From Modestobacter roseus (lineage in GTDB: Bacteria; Actinomycetota; Actinomycetes; Mycobacteriales; Geodermatophilaceae), in assembly GCF_007994135.1 (NCBI RefSeq), contig NZ_VLKF01000001.1, positions 4,092,001 through 4,156,000 of the forward strand: DNA of 64,000 nt, given 5' to 3'. The position numbers and the translations under genes were made by a program. Positions 25,015-35,460 of the stretch are shown piece after piece. A model generated the notes under the pieces. The model saw only the letters and a program-made list of their open reading frames with translations, did no database searches and was not told the DNA's origin. Position 1 is the stretch's first letter. Every line of letters starts with the position of its first letter.

Positions 25015-26496
25015 TCAGCCGGGCAGCGCGAGCCGCAGGCGGCGGAGCCGGCGGAGCGCGCGCAGCGCCCGGCGGGGGACGGGGGCGGCCAGCCGGGCGC
25101 GGTAGTCGCCGATCGCGGCCTGCCACACCGGGTCGGCGTAGGTCGGGTAGGGGTGGGTGGCGCCGGTCAGGTCGCTGGTGGTGAGGCCCTGCGTGACGGC
25201 GAGGGTGAGCTCGGCGAGGGTCTCCCCGGCGCGCGGCCCGACGACCGTCGCCCCCCGCACCCGGTGCCGGGAGTCGACCGCCAGGCGGGTGACCCCGTCG
25301 GTGCGCCGGTCGGTGATCGCCCGGTCGGCGTGCCGGTGGTCCTGCTCCACCACCCGCAGCCCGGCTTCCCCCGCCGATCCGGTGGGCGCGCCGACCGCGG
25401 CCACCTCCGGCTGGGTGAACGTGACCCGGGGCAGCGCGGTCAGGTCGACCGTGCGGCGCAGGCCCAGCACCGCGTTGGCGGCCACCGTCGAGCCGTGCAG
25501 GCCGGCGAGGTGGGTGTACGGCGGCTGGCCGGTGACGTCACCGGCCGCCCAGATCCGCGGGTTGCTGGTGCGCAGGTGCCGGTCGACGGTCACCCAGCCG
25601 GCCTCGTCGCAGGCCACCCCGGCGGCGGCCAGCCCGAGCCGGCCGCGCGCCGCCCGCCGCCCGGTGGCGACCAGCACCCGGTCGCACGCCAGCTCCGACC
25701 CGTCGGCGAGGGCGAGCCGGGTGCTCCCCGGCCCGCCGGTGACCCGGCGGACCTCCGCCCCGAGGTGGACGGTGACGCCGTCGCGCTCCAGGGCCGCGGT
25801 GACCAGGCCGGAGGCGGCCGGGTCCTCGGCCGGCAGCAGCCGGTCGGCGGTCTCCACGAGGTGGACGTCGACCCCGAGCCGGGCCATCGCCTGCCCCAGC
25901 TCGCACCCGGTGGTGCCGCCGCCCAGCACGACGAGCCGGCCGGGCAGCGCCGGCTCGTCCCACAGCGTCTCGGTGGTCAGCGGCCCGGCCTCGGCGAGGC
26001 CGGGCACCGGCGGCACGGACGGCGCCGACCCGGTGGCCACGACGGCCTGGCGGAACCGGAGCCGGTGGCCGTCGAGCTCCGCCGCGTCGGGCCCGGTGAA
26101 GACCAGGTCGCCGGTGGCCACGGCGATGCCGGCGTCCCGCTGGGCGCGCGGGGAGTCCACCGGCTCGATCGTGCGCACCGCTTCCCGCACCCGGTCCAGC
26201 ACCGCGGCCCCGTCGATGCGCACCCCGTCGGCGTGCACGCCGAACTCCGCGGCGCCCCGGGCCGCGGCCGCCGCCTCGCCGGCGGCGATCAGCGCCTTGG
26301 ACGGGACGCACCCGGTCCACAGGCACTCCCCGCCCCAGGTGCCGCGGTCGACGAGCAGCACCCGGACGCCGAACGACGCGGCGGTCTGGGCGGCGAGCAG
26401 GCCCGCGGTGCCGGCGCCCACCACCAGCAGCTCCCAGCGGCGCCGGCGGACGTCGGTGTCGGGCACGGTGCCGGCGGGATCGGGGACGATGTTCAC
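25015..26496 (-). CDS. Pyridine nucleotide-disulfide oxidoreductase (MerA/Lpd-like)
   Basis: The 493-residue flavoprotein has FAD motif LLVVGAGTAGLLAAQ, redox-active disulfide in GGECLWTGCVPSK, NAD(P) motif LVVLGGGTTGCELG, a second FAD motif IWAAGDVTGQ, and a C-terminal dimerisation domain ending HPYPTYADPVWQ. Lipoamide dehydrogenases carry a His-Glu pair near the end; here His is followed by Asp, so the substrate may differ from lipoamide. No paired C-terminal Cys as in mercuric reductase is visible. GTG 26496 has no ribosome site; CAGACT ends 7 bases upstream, fitting a leaderless start. Confidence 0.85.
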   Translation of the reverse strand: MNIVPDPAGTVPDTDVRRRRWELLVVGAGTAGLLAAQTAASFGVRVLLVDRGTWGGECLWTGCVPSKALIAAGEAAAAARGAAEFGVHADGVRIDGAAVLDRVREAVRTIEPVDSPRAQRDAGIAVATGDLVFTGPDAAELDGHRLRFRQAVVATGSAPSVPPVPGLAEAGPLTTETLWDEPALPGRLVVLGGGTTGCELGQAMARLGVDVHLVETADRLLPAEDPAASGLVTAALERDGVTVHLGAEVRRVTGGPGSTRLALADGSELACDRVLVATGRRAARGRLGLAAAGVACDEAGWVTVDRHLRTSNPRIWAAGDVTGQPPYTHLAGLHGSTVAANAVLGLRRTVDLTALPRVTFTQPEVAAVGAPTGSAGEAGLRVVEQDHRHADRAITDRRTDGVTRLAVDSRHRVRGATVVGPRAGETLAELTLAVTQGLTTSDLTGATHPYPTYADPVWQAAIGDYRARLAAPVPRRALRALRRLRRLRLALPG

Positions 26497-26553
26497 CACG
26501 TCGAGTCTGCCCGGGCGATCGCGCGGGTGCAGCGCTGCGACGGAGGAGGCGGC

Positions 26554-27195
26554 ATGGCGGGCCGGACCCGGCAGTACGAGCTGATCGCCCCCGTCTACGA
26601 CCTGGTCTCCGGGGAGTGGCCGGTCTACCGGCCCGGGCGGCTGGCGGGGATCGCCGGGCTCCGGCTGCGCCCCGGGAGCCGGTTGCTCGTCGTCGGCTGC
26701 GGCACCGGGCTGGACCTGCGGCCCGTGCACGAGCGGGTCGGCGACGGCGGCCGCTTCGTCGGCCTGGACGCCAGTCGGCAGATGCTCGCCCGGGCCGGCC
26801 GGCGGCCCGCCGCACGGGGCTGGCCGGGCGTGACGCTGGTCCAGGGCGATGCCACCGCGCCGCCGTCCGGGCGCCTGCTCGAGGCGCTCGGGGGCGACGG
26901 CGCGGACGCCGTGCTGTGCACCTACGCGCTCTCCCTGATCGACGACTGGCCGGCGGCCTGGCGGGCCGCGGTCGCCCTGGGCCGCCCCGGCGCCCGGGTG
27001 GCGGTGGTGGACATGCAGCCGGCGCAGCGCGGCCCACGGCCGGCGCGGGCGCTGGCCCGGCTGGCCATGTGGAGCGGCGGCGCCGACCCGGCCGCGCGCC
27101 CCTGGCGGGCCGTCGAGGAGCACTGCACCGACGTCGACCGGTGGGACCTGCGCGGCGGGCACGTGCAGGTGCGGGCCGGCACGCTCCCCGGCTGA
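26554..27195 (+). CDS. Class I SAM-dependent methyltransferase
   Basis: The 213-residue protein starts at ATG 26554 with GGAGGAGG upstream. RQYELIAPVYDLVSGEWPVY resembles the N-terminus of UbiE-like methyltransferases, LLVVGCGTGLDL is the SAM-binding glycine loop, and FVGLDASRQML follows as motif II. The acceptor is unknown; small-molecule or quinone/lipid methylation is possible. It is divergent from the flavoprotein gene, 57 bases away. Confidence 0.82.
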   Translation: MAGRTRQYELIAPVYDLVSGEWPVYRPGRLAGIAGLRLRPGSRLLVVGCGTGLDLRPVHERVGDGGRFVGLDASRQMLARAGRRPAARGWPGVTLVQGDATAPPSGRLLEALGGDGADAVLCTYALSLIDDWPAAWRAAVALGRPGARVAVVDMQPAQRGPRPARALARLAMWSGGADPAARPWRAVEEHCTDVDRWDLRGGHVQVRAGTLPG

Positions 27196-27202
27196 CCGGG
27201 GG

Positions 27203-28497
27203 TCAGGGCCGGCGGACCAGCACCTGGGGGGTGAGCTGGCCGACGGCGGTGTGGCCGGTGAGGCCCAGGGTCAGGTCGAACTCGCCGAGCACGTCCTCGA
27301 CCACCTGGCGGACGCCGGCCTCCCCGGCCAGCCCCAGGCCCCACACCCACGGCCGGCCCAGCAGCACCGCCCGGGCCCCGAGGGCGACGGCGACCAGCAC
27401 GTCGGCCCCGCTGCGCACCCCGCTGTCGAACAGCACCGGCATGCGGTCGTCCACGGCCTCGACCACGCCCGGCAGTGCGTCCAGGGCCGCGATCGAGCGG
27501 TCGACCTGCCGCCCGCCGTGGGTGCTCACCACCAGCCCGTCGACGCCCTCGTCCGCCGCCCGCCGCGCGTCGTCGGGGTGCAGCACGCCCTTGAGCACGA
27601 TCGGCAGCCGGGTGCGCTCGCGCAGCCAGGCCAGGTCGGCCCAGGTGATCGAGGGCCGGGAGTAGATGGCCAGGAAGGTCTCGACCGCGGCGCGGGGGAG
27701 CGGGGAGCGCAGGTTCGCCACCAGCGGCCCGGGCCAGGCGCGGGCGATGCCGACCAGCGCGCGCACCGCGGCGACCGTGGGGCGCGGCTGGGGGTCACGC
27801 GGGGCGCCGGCCGCGGCCGCCCGTTCCTCGACGAGCCGGCGGAACACCGGGTCGGAGGTGTACTGCGCGATGCCCTTGCCCAGCGCGAAGGGCAGGTGGC
27901 CCAGGTCCAGGTCGCGCGGGCGCCAGCCGAGCATGGTGGTGTCCAGCGTGACGACGACGGCCTCGCAGCCGCTGGCCTCGGCGCGGCCGAGCAGGCTCTC
28001 CACCAGCTCGTCGGAGGTCGACCAGTACAGCTGCATCCAGCGCGGGGAGTCGCCCATCGCCGCGGCGGTGGCCTCCATCGGCACCGAGGCCTGGTTGGAG
28101 AAGACCATCGGCACGCCGAGCGCGGCGGCCGCCCGGGCCACGGCGAGGTCCGCCTCGGGGTGCACCAGCTCCAGCGCGCCGACCGGGTCGAGCAGCACCG
28201 GCGCCGGCAGGCGCCGGCCGAACAGCTCCACCGACGTGTCCCGGGCACTGACGTCGCGCAGCACCCGCGGCACCACGGCCCAGCGGTCGAACGCCGCCCG
28301 GTCGGCGCGCTGGGTGTCCTCGTCGCCGGCGCCGCCGGCCACGTAGCCGTGCGCCCGGGGCCCAGCCGCCGCCGGGCCCGGTCGGCAAGCGCCCGGTAGA
28401 CGGTGGGCACCCGGGGGTGCCGGCCGTAGACGCCCGCCCGGTAGACGGTGTCCTGCCGCTGTCGTCCGGTGCCCGCCGCTGAGTCCACCCCGGTCAC
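27203..28497 (-). pseudogene. FMN-dependent alpha-hydroxy-acid oxidase (lactate oxidase/monooxygenase-like), frameshifted
   Basis: The body contains [15 protein letters not shown], the FMN-barrel strands, [17 protein letters not shown] and the catalytic-base motif STHGGRQVD, as in lactate 2-monooxygenase and related oxidases that turn L-2-hydroxy acids into 2-oxo acids. The first ~55 residues (from GTG 28497) are in another frame. Adding one G at the GGGG/CCC stretch 28357-28363 joins them as [12 protein letters not shown]. The span is 3n+2 bases. Substrate is not determined. As with the other broken genes, the shift lies in a G/C run. Confidence 0.78.
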
Positions 28498-28711
28498 CGT
28501 AGTGACGGGGTGTGACCGGAGTCTCGGTCACCTGCGTTCGCTGCTCACCGACCGGCGCGCCGGGCCGACACGCCGGTGACGCGCCCGCAGCCGGTGTGAC
28601 GATCGGACGACGAGGTGCCCGGGGCGCACATGATCGGTGCACCTCCGGGGCACTGCGGCGAGGATGTCGCAGCACAGCCGTCCGCCGGGGGCGCCAGAAC
28701 GGGGGCCAGGA

Positions 28712-29980
28712 GTGCCGACGACGACACCGCCCGGGCGCCGTGTGCCGCGCCCCGGTGGCGTGCTCGGGCTCACCGCCGGGGCCGTGCTGGTGGCCGGTGT
28801 CGCGCTCGCTCCGCCGGCGGCCGCGATCGACGACCCCCGCCAGCCCGGCGTCGAGGTCACCCACGGGCCCAGCTGCGGGCCGGCGGTCGTGCGGGTGGTG
28901 GTCACCAACGGCACCGAGCCGCACCGGGTCGCGCTGGTGTTCGACGGCACCACCGAGCAGGCGGCCGCCGACCTCCCGCCCGGCGGGCAGACCGAGCTGA
29001 CCAGCTCCGACGTCGACTGGGGGACCACCGTCGACGTCTCGGTCACCGTGACCGACCCCGACGGCGCCGCCGACGCCCCGGTGGAGCTGGGCACCTACAC
29101 CCGGCCCAGCGCCGAGGACTGCGCGGCGATCAGCGCGCCGCCGTCCGCGCCGGTCGAGCCCGTGCCGCCGACGTCGCAGGCGCCCCCGCCCTCGTCGTCG
29201 CCGCCCTCGTCGTCGCCGCCCTCGTCGTCGCCGCCCTCGTCGTCGCCGCCCTCGTCGCCGCCGCCCTCGTCGCCGCCGGCAACGCCGACTGCGTCCGGCC
29301 CGCCGACCTCGGAGGGACCCGGGTCGTCCGCCCCGCCGCCGTCGGCGGCACCCGAGTCGTCGGCGACGGTGCCGTCGTCGACGGCGCCCTCCACCCCGCC
29401 GTCCACCCCGCCGTCCACCCCGCCGTCCACCCCGCCGTCCACCCCGCCGTCCACCCCGCCGTCCGCCCCGGCGCCTGCCCCGGCGCCCTCGTCGGCGCCG
29501 GAACCGGAGGTGCCGGCGCCGCCTCCCTCGCCGCCGTCGGCGCCCGTCCCGGAGAGCCCGGTCACCCCCGGCCCCGCGACGTCCGCACCAGCGACCGACA
29601 GCGGTCCGGCCGTCCCCGTGACCGCCGGGGGCACGGTCACCGTGCAGGCCACCGGGTTCGCCCCCGGCGAGACGGTCACCGTCTCCATGACCGGTGTCGA
29701 GGCGCCGCTGGCCACCGTCAGCGCCGGTCCCGGTGGGCGGGTGGAGGCGGTCGTCCGGATCCCGCCCGGGGCTGCGCTCGGGCCGGCCCGCCTGGAGCTG
29801 GTCGGGAACCGGTCGACGGCCACCGCCGACCTGGCGCTGGAGGTCGCGGCGGCCGACGAGCCGGTTCCCGAGGACGCCGACTCCCGGCCGGCGCTGCTCG
29901 CCGGGATCGCCCTGCTGACCACCGCCGGCGCGCTCGGCGCGGTCGCCCGACGCCGATCCCGCGGCCACCCTGCCCCCTGA
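28712..29980 (+). CDS. Secreted, C-terminally anchored surface protein with Ser/Pro repeats
   Basis: The N-terminus carries a signal peptide ([20 protein letters not shown], cleavage probably near AAA-ID). A ~95-residue beta-rich domain follows with two cysteines, then a long Pro/Ser/Thr spacer with SSSPP and STPP repeats, an Ig-like domain ([20 protein letters not shown]) and a C-terminal membrane helix with an RRRSRG tail. No LPxTG is present, so anchoring is by the helix. GTG 28712 is chosen because it gives a normal signal peptide; ATG 28664 and GTG 28637 are in frame. The role is probably structural or adhesive. Confidence 0.7.
   Translation: MPTTTPPGRRVPRPGGVLGLTAGAVLVAGVALAPPAAAIDDPRQPGVEVTHGPSCGPAVVRVVVTNGTEPHRVALVFDGTTEQAAADLPPGGQTELTSSDVDWGTTVDVSVTVTDPDGAADAPVELGTYTRPSAEDCAAISAPPSAPVEPVPPTSQAPPPSSSPPSSSPPSSSPPSSSPPSSPPPSSPPATPTASGPPTSEGPGSSAPPPSAAPESSATVPSSTAPSTPPSTPPSTPPSTPPSTPPSTPPSAPAPAPAPSSAPEPEVPAPPPSPPSAPVPESPVTPGPATSAPATDSGPAVPVTAGGTVTVQATGFAPGETVTVSMTGVEAPLATVSAGPGGRVEAVVRIPPGAALGPARLELVGNRSTATADLALEVAAADEPVPEDADSRPALLAGIALLTTAGALGAVARRRSRGHPAP
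29191..29280 (+). repeat. In-frame 15-bp repeats encoding SSSPP
   Basis: CTCGTCGTCGCCGCC repeats four times exactly at 29191-29250, then two variant copies to 29280. It lies in the spacer of the surface protein. Confidence 0.9.
29389..29460 (+). repeat. In-frame 12-bp repeats encoding STPP
   Basis: GTCCACCCCGCC repeats five times exactly (29401-29460) after one near-copy at 29389-29400, in the same spacer. Copy number is probably variable. Confidence 0.9.
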
Positions 29981-30043
29981 GCTCAGCCCATCACCTGCCC
30001 AGCCCACCACCTGCCCAGCCACCTCCGGAGGACCTGACCCGCC

Positions 30044-30559
30044 ATGGAGCAGCACACCGACCCGCGACCCGACGGCGCACCCGCCCGGGGTGTGCCACGG
30101 GACGTCAGTGGGCTCGCGGCCGCCGGGCCCACCGCCACCGAGACCTGGCTGCGGATCGTGCAGGTGCACGACCGGGTCACCCGCCGGGTCGACTCCGCCC
30201 TGCACCGGCAGCACGGCGTCTCGCTCACCGGCTTCGAGGTGCTGCGCCGGATCGCCGAGGCGCCGGAGGAGAGCGCCTCGATGGGCGACCTGGCCGAGGC
30301 GGTCGGGCTCTCCCGGCCCGGGATCACCAGCACGGTCAACCGGCTGGTCGCCGAGGGCCTGGTCACCCGCGAGCGGGTCGGCGGCGACCGGCGGCTGCTG
30401 CACGCCCGGCTCACCGACGTCGGCCGGGAGCGGGTGCGGGCCGCGGGCCGGACGCACGACGACCTCGTCGCGCACCTGCTGACCCTGCTGGGCGACGACG
30501 CCGGGGTGGTCACCGACGCGCTGGCCCGGGTCTCCGCGGCCGCCCGCCGCCCCCGCTGA
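30044..30559 (+). CDS. MarR family transcriptional regulator
   Basis: The 171-residue protein has a winged helix: [20 protein letters not shown], then [20 protein letters not shown] as helix-turn-helix and [19 protein letters not shown] as wing. Such proteins are ligand-responsive dimeric repressors. GGAGG lies 12 bases before ATG 30044. Upstream, CAGCCCA-CACCTGCC is directly repeated at about 29983-30016. Its target is not evident; the glycan operon starts 130 bases downstream on the same strand. Confidence 0.88.
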   Translation: MEQHTDPRPDGAPARGVPRDVSGLAAAGPTATETWLRIVQVHDRVTRRVDSALHRQHGVSLTGFEVLRRIAEAPEESASMGDLAEAVGLSRPGITSTVNRLVAEGLVTRERVGGDRRLLHARLTDVGRERVRAAGRTHDDLVAHLLTLLGDDAGVVTDALARVSAAARRPR

Positions 30560-30691
30560 GCCCCGGCCGGACCGCCGCGTCCGCCTCCGACCAGCGGTGA
30601 CCGTCATCCGGACGGGTGGTCCCGGCCCCGGCTCCGGAGAACTTCAAGGCCGTAGTGTTTGGCGGCGATCTTGTCGGGCACCGACGCGGGC

Positions 30692-32191
30692 ATGACGGGT
30701 GCGCTGGACAACTGCACGCTGGTCGTGCCGAGCATCGGCCGACCGTCGCTCGACGTGCTCCTCGACGCCCTCGCCGGCGCCTCCGGCCCCCGCCCGGCCG
30801 AGCTGGTCGTGGTCGACGACCGGCTCACCGGTGCCCCGCTGCGGCCCGACCGTGCGGGGCTGCCCCCGGTCCGGGTGGTGCGCACCGGCGGCGGCGGTCC
30901 GGCGCGGGCGCGGAACCTCGGCTGGCGGGTGGCCCGCACCGAGTGGATCGCCTTCCTCGACGACGACGTGGTGCCCGACCCCGACTGGTACGAGCGGCTC
31001 GCCGCCGACCTCGCCGCGCTGCCGGCCGACGTCGCCGGGACCCAGGGACGGGTGCGGGTGCCGCTGCCCGCGGGCCGGCGCCCCACCGACTGGGAGCGCG
31101 GCACCGCGGGCCTGGCCACCAGCAGCTGGATCACCGCCGACCTCGCCTACCGGCGGGCCGCGCTCGCCGCCGTCGGCGGGTTCGACGAGCGCTTTCCCCG
31201 CGCCTTCCGCGAGGACTCCGACCTGGCGCTGCGGGTGATGGACACCGGCGCGGGGCTGACCCGCGGCGAGCGGTGGATCACCCACCCGGTGCGCCCGGTC
31301 GACCGCTGGGTCAGCGCCCGGGTGCAGGCAGGCAACGCCGACGACGTCCTGATGCGCCGCCTGCACGGCCCGGACTGGCGGGCGCGCGCCGACGCCGCCG
31401 TCGGTCGCCGCCCCCGCCACCTCGCCGTCACCGGGGCCGCCCTGGCTGCCCTCGGGCTCGCGGTCGCGGGGAGGCCACGGGCCGCCGCGCTGGCCGCGCT
31501 CGGCTGGGCCGCGGGCACCGCCGAGTTCGCCTGGGCACGCGTCGCGCCGGGTCCCCGCACCCGCCACGAGGTGACGACGATGGCGCTGACCAGCGCGGTC
31601 ATCCCGCCGCTGGCCACCTGGCACTTCCTCCGCGGCGCCGTGCAGCACCGCGATGTCCCGGCCTGGCGCGGGCTGCCCGACCTGGTGCTCTTCGACCGGG
31701 ACGGCACCCTCGTCCACGACGTCCCCTACAACGGTGACCCGGCGCTGGTCCGCCCGGTCGACGGTGCCCGCGAGGCGCTCGACGCGCTGCGCGCCCGCGG
31801 GGTGCGGATCGGGCTGGTCACCAACCAGTCCGGGGTCGGCCGCGGGCTGATCACCCGCGCGCAGGCCGACGCGGTCAACGCCCGGGTCGCCGAGCTGCTC
31901 GGCCCGTTCGACACGGTGCAGGTCTGCCCGCACGCGCCGGAGGACGGCTGCGACTGCCGCAAGCCCGCGCCCGGCATGGTGAAGGCGGCCTGCGCCGAGC
32001 TCGACGTCGCCCCGGCGCGCTGCGTGCTGATCGGCGACATCGCCGCCGACGTGCAGGCCGCCGCGGCCGCCGGCGCCGCCGGCATCCTGGTGCCGACGCC
32101 GGTCACCCGCCCCGAGGAGGTCACCGCCGCCGCGCACCGCGCGCCGACGCTCGCCGAGGCGGTCGACGACGTCCTGGCCGGCGCCTGGTGA
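30692..32191 (+). CDS. Fusion of GT2 glycosyltransferase and GmhB-like HAD phosphatase
   Basis: Residues 1-300 form a GT-A family 2 glycosyltransferase (LVVPSIGRPSLDVLLDAL, metal site FLDDDVVPDPDW, and FDERFPRAFREDSDLALRV), then a hydrophobic stretch. Residues 340-499 are a HAD-IIIA phosphatase: LFDRDGTL, TNQSGVGRG, the zinc-loop pattern CPHAPEDGCDCRKPAP, and IGDIAADVQAA. The zinc loop is characteristic of GmhB, which removes a phosphate from heptose 1,7-bisphosphate. ATG 30692 is preferred; TTG 30659 is in frame. The gene opens the heptose glycan operon and overlaps the next gene by four bases. Confidence 0.85.
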   Translation: MTGALDNCTLVVPSIGRPSLDVLLDALAGASGPRPAELVVVDDRLTGAPLRPDRAGLPPVRVVRTGGGGPARARNLGWRVARTEWIAFLDDDVVPDPDWYERLAADLAALPADVAGTQGRVRVPLPAGRRPTDWERGTAGLATSSWITADLAYRRAALAAVGGFDERFPRAFREDSDLALRVMDTGAGLTRGERWITHPVRPVDRWVSARVQAGNADDVLMRRLHGPDWRARADAAVGRRPRHLAVTGAALAALGLAVAGRPRAAALAALGWAAGTAEFAWARVAPGPRTRHEVTTMALTSAVIPPLATWHFLRGAVQHRDVPAWRGLPDLVLFDRDGTLVHDVPYNGDPALVRPVDGAREALDALRARGVRIGLVTNQSGVGRGLITRAQADAVNARVAELLGPFDTVQVCPHAPEDGCDCRKPAPGMVKAACAELDVAPARCVLIGDIAADVQAAAAAGAAGILVPTPVTRPEEVTAAAHRAPTLAEAVDDVLAGAW

Positions 32192-33246
32192 CCGCCGATC
32201 TCCCGGGTTCGGCGCCGACCCCCGTCCGGGTTCCGGCGCCGAACCCCGGACGGACGGTGCTCGTCGCCCGGCTGGACAACGCCGGCGACGTCCTGCTGCA
32301 GGGGCCGCTGGTCCGCGCGGTCGCGCACGGCGCCGACCGGGTGGTGTTCCTGGCCAGCCCGCAGGGCACCGCCGCGGCGCAGCTGCTGCCCGGCGTCGAC
32401 GAGGTGCTCACCTGGCACTGCCCGTGGATCGACGGCTCCCCGCAGCCGGTGGACGCCGCGGACATCGCCGCGCTCGCCGACCGGGTGCGCGCACTCGGCG
32501 TCGACGAGGCGGTGATCAGCACGTCCTTCCACCAGTCGCCGCTGCCGCTCGCGTTGGTGCTGCGCACCGCCGACGTCGTCAGGATCTCCGCGACCAGCGT
32601 CGACTACCCCGGTTCCCTGCTCGACGTCCGGCACCGGGTCGACGACGACCTGCCCGAGCCCGAGCGCGCCCTGTCGCTGGCCCGCGCCGCCGGGTTCGAG
32701 CTCCCCGACGGCGACGACGGCCGGCTCGCCGTCCGCCGCCCGCTGCCGGCGGTCGCCCACGAGCCCGGGTACGTCGTGCTCCACCCCGGTGCCTCCGTGC
32801 CCGCCCGCGCCTGGCCGGCCGACCGGTGCGCCGAGGCGGTCGAGGCACTGGCCGACGCCGGGTACCGGGTGCTGGTCACCGGCGGACCGGGGGAGCGGGC
32901 GCTCACCGCCGCCGTCGCCGGCACCCGGGGCACCGACCTCGGGGGCGCGACCACGCTCGCGGAGATGGCCGCGCTGCTCGACGGGGCCGCTGCGGTCGTC
33001 GTCGGCAACACCGGCCCGGCGCACCTGGCCGCCGCCGTCGGCACCCCCGTGGTCTCGCTGTTCTCCCCGGTCGTCCCGGCGGTCCGGTGGGCGCCGTACG
33101 GCGTGCCCACCGTGCTGCTCGGCGACCAGTCCGCCCCCTGCCGCGACACCCGCGCCCGCGAGTGCCCGGTGCCGGGGCACCCCTGCCTCACCTCCGTCAC
33201 CGCCGGCGACGTCGTCGCCGCCGTCGAGAAGCTGGTCACCGCATGA
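32188..33246 (+). CDS. GT9 family (heptosyltransferase-like) glycosyltransferase
   Basis: The 352-residue GT-B protein begins with a Pro-rich lead, then VLVARLDNAGDVLLQGPLVR, typical of GT9 N-termini, and carries VVLHPGASVPARAWPADRCA and VVGNTGPAHLAAAVGTPVVS in the donor half. The family transfers ADP-heptose in lipopolysaccharide cores. Its place between the GmhB fusion and other glycosyltransferases supports heptose as the donor. GTG 32188 overlaps the previous stop as GTGA. Confidence 0.87.
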   Translation: MTADLPGSAPTPVRVPAPNPGRTVLVARLDNAGDVLLQGPLVRAVAHGADRVVFLASPQGTAAAQLLPGVDEVLTWHCPWIDGSPQPVDAADIAALADRVRALGVDEAVISTSFHQSPLPLALVLRTADVVRISATSVDYPGSLLDVRHRVDDDLPEPERALSLARAAGFELPDGDDGRLAVRRPLPAVAHEPGYVVLHPGASVPARAWPADRCAEAVEALADAGYRVLVTGGPGERALTAAVAGTRGTDLGGATTLAEMAALLDGAAAVVVGNTGPAHLAAAVGTPVVSLFSPVVPAVRWAPYGVPTVLLGDQSAPCRDTRARECPVPGHPCLTSVTAGDVVAAVEKLVTA

Positions 33247-34235
33247 AGGTCCTCCTCTGGCACGTGCACGGCTCCTGGACGACGGCGTTCGTCCAGGGCC
33301 GGCACGAGTACCTGCTGCCCGTCGTCACGGGTCCCGACGGGGTGCGCAGCCCGGACGGCCTGGGCCGGGCCCGCACCTGGGACTGGCCGGCGTCCGCCCG
33401 TGAGGTGACACCCGAGCAGCTGCGCGAGGAGCAGCCCGACGTCGTCGTGCTGCAGCGCCCCCGCGACCTGGAGCTGGTGCGCGCGTGGCTGGGCCGTGAG
33501 CCCGGCCGCGACCTCCCGGCGGTCTTCCTCGAGCACAACGCCCCCGGCCCGGACACCGGCTCGGGTGCGGTGCCGGAGACCCGGCACCCGATGGCCGACC
33601 AGCGCGCGATCCCGATCGCGCACGTCACGTACTTCAACGAGCTGTTCTACGACAACGGCTCGGCGCCCACCGTGGTCATCGAGCACGGCATCGTCGACCC
33701 GGGCGAGCGGTACACCGGCGAGCTGGCCCGGGCGGCCGTCGTGGTCAACGAACCGGTGCGCCGCGGCCGGTACACCGGCGGCGACCTGCTGCCGCTGTTC
33801 GCCGACGCCGCGCCGCTGGACGTGTTCGGCATGGGGCTGGCCGGGCTGCACGAGCGCTACGGCCTGAGCCCCGAGCGGGTCGCCCTGCACGACGACCCGC
33901 CGCAGGCCGCGATGCACGCCGAGCTCGCCCGCCGCCGGGTCTACGTGCACCCGGTGCGCTGGACGTCGCTGGGCCTGTCGCTGCTGGAGGCCATGCACCT
34001 GGGCCTGCCCGTCGTCGGCCTGGCCACCACCGAGGCGGTCGAGGCGGTGCCCGCCGAGGCCGGGGTGATCTCCACCCGCCCGGACCGGCTGGCCCAGTCG
34101 GTCCGCGACTTCGTGCACGACCCCGACCGGGCCCGGCTGGCCGGGAAGGCCGCCCGCGCCGCCGCGCTGGAGCGCTACGGCCTCGACCGGTTCCTGGCCG
34201 ACTGGGATGCCCTGCTGGGAGAGGTCACCCGATGA
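33243..34235 (+). CDS. GT-B glycosyltransferase
   Basis: A 330-residue protein starting [20 protein letters not shown]. The C-terminal half has the GT1/GT4-like nucleotide-sugar region [20 protein letters not shown] and [18 protein letters not shown], including the Glu that contacts the donor ribose. The acceptor is presumably the operon's glycan. ATG 33243 overlaps the previous stop as ATGA. Confidence 0.82.
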   Translation: MKVLLWHVHGSWTTAFVQGRHEYLLPVVTGPDGVRSPDGLGRARTWDWPASAREVTPEQLREEQPDVVVLQRPRDLELVRAWLGREPGRDLPAVFLEHNAPGPDTGSGAVPETRHPMADQRAIPIAHVTYFNELFYDNGSAPTVVIEHGIVDPGERYTGELARAAVVVNEPVRRGRYTGGDLLPLFADAAPLDVFGMGLAGLHERYGLSPERVALHDDPPQAAMHAELARRRVYVHPVRWTSLGLSLLEAMHLGLPVVGLATTEAVEAVPAEAGVISTRPDRLAQSVRDFVHDPDRARLAGKAARAAALERYGLDRFLADWDALLGEVTR

Positions 34236-35440
34236 AGATCGACATGGTCAGCGAGCACGCCAGCCCCCTCGCCGCCATCGGCGGGGTGGACGCCGGCGGG
34301 CAGAACGTGCACGTCGCGGCGCTGGCCGCGGGCCTGGCGATGCGCGGCCACGAGGTCACGGTGCACACCCGCCGGGACGACGCCGACCTGCCCGACCGGG
34401 TGGTCACCGCCGACGGCTACACCGTCGCGCACGTGACCGCCGGCCCGGCGCGGGCGGTGCCCAAGGACGACCTGCTCCAGCACATGGGCACCTTCGCGCA
34501 CGCGCTCGCCGCCGAGTGGGCCGCCGACCGGCCCGACGTCGTGCACGCGCACTTCTGGATGAGCGGGCTGGCCTCGGTGCAGGCCGCCGCGCCGCTGGGC
34601 GTCCCGGTGCTGCAGACCTTCCACGCCCTCGGGTCGGTCAAGCGCCGGCACCAGGGCGAGGCGGACACCTCGCCCGCGCAGCGCATCGACCTCGAGCGCG
34701 GGCTGTGCCGCGACGTCAGCCACGTCGTCGCCACCTGCACCGACGAGGTGTTCGAGCTGCGCCGCCTGGGCCTGGCCAGCGACCGGGTCTCGGTCGTGCC
34801 GTGCGGCGTCGACACCGGGGTCTTCACCCCGGACGGGCCGGTCGCGCCGCGCTCGGACCGCCCGCGCCTGCTCGTGCTCGGCCGGCTGGTCGAGCGCAAG
34901 GGCCAGGAGGACGCCGTCCGGGCGCTGGTGCGCGTGCCCGACGCCGAGCTGGTCGTCGTCGGCGGGCCGGAGACCGACCAGCTGGACACCGACCCGGAGG
35001 TCACCCGGCTGCGCGGCATCGCCGCGTCCCTCGGCGTCGCCGACCGGCTGGTGTTCACCGGCGCCGTGGCCCGCGACGACGTGCCCGGCTGGATCCGCTC
35101 GGCCGACGTGGTGCTCGCCGTCCCCTGGTACGAGCCGTTCGGCATCACCCCGCTGGAGGCGATGGCCTGCGGGCGCCCCGTGGTCGCCACCGCCGTCGGC
35201 GGGCTGGTCGACACCGTGGTCGACGGCCGCACCGGCCTGCTGGTGCCGCCGCGCGACCCCGCCGCCCTGGGTGGGGCGCTCGCCGGCCTGCTGGCCGACG
35301 ACGTCCGCCGCACCGCCTTCGGTGCCGCCGGGGTGACCCGCGCCCGTACCCGCTACCGCTGGTCCCGGGTCGTCGCCGACACCGACGCCGTGTACCGCCA
35401 GGTCCTCACCGCCCGCACGCCGGTGGAGGCAGCCCGATGA
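34232..35440 (+). CDS. GT4 family glycosyltransferase
   Basis: The 402-residue GT-B enzyme starts [40 protein letters not shown] is the usual GT4 acceptor-side loop. The donor side has [20 protein letters not shown] and the EX7E motif within [20 protein letters not shown]. It adds a sugar from a nucleotide donor with retention. ATG 34232 overlaps the previous stop as ATGA, consistent with a single transcript. Confidence 0.9.
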   Translation: MKIDMVSEHASPLAAIGGVDAGGQNVHVAALAAGLAMRGHEVTVHTRRDDADLPDRVVTADGYTVAHVTAGPARAVPKDDLLQHMGTFAHALAAEWAADRPDVVHAHFWMSGLASVQAAAPLGVPVLQTFHALGSVKRRHQGEADTSPAQRIDLERGLCRDVSHVVATCTDEVFELRRLGLASDRVSVVPCGVDTGVFTPDGPVAPRSDRPRLLVLGRLVERKGQEDAVRALVRVPDAELVVVGGPETDQLDTDPEVTRLRGIAASLGVADRLVFTGAVARDDVPGWIRSADVVLAVPWYEPFGITPLEAMACGRPVVATAVGGLVDTVVDGRTGLLVPPRDPAALGGALAGLLADDVRRTAFGAAGVTRARTRYRWSRVVADTDAVYRQVLTARTPVEAAR

Positions 35441-35460
35441 GCCCCCGTGGAGGGACCCCG

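Noticed and set aside
25015-26496. True mercuric reductase
   Set aside because: The active-site disulfide is present but no C-terminal Cys pair or mer genes are nearby.
28712-29980. LPxTG sortase substrate
   Set aside because: The C-terminus has a helix and basic tail but no LPxTG-like motif.
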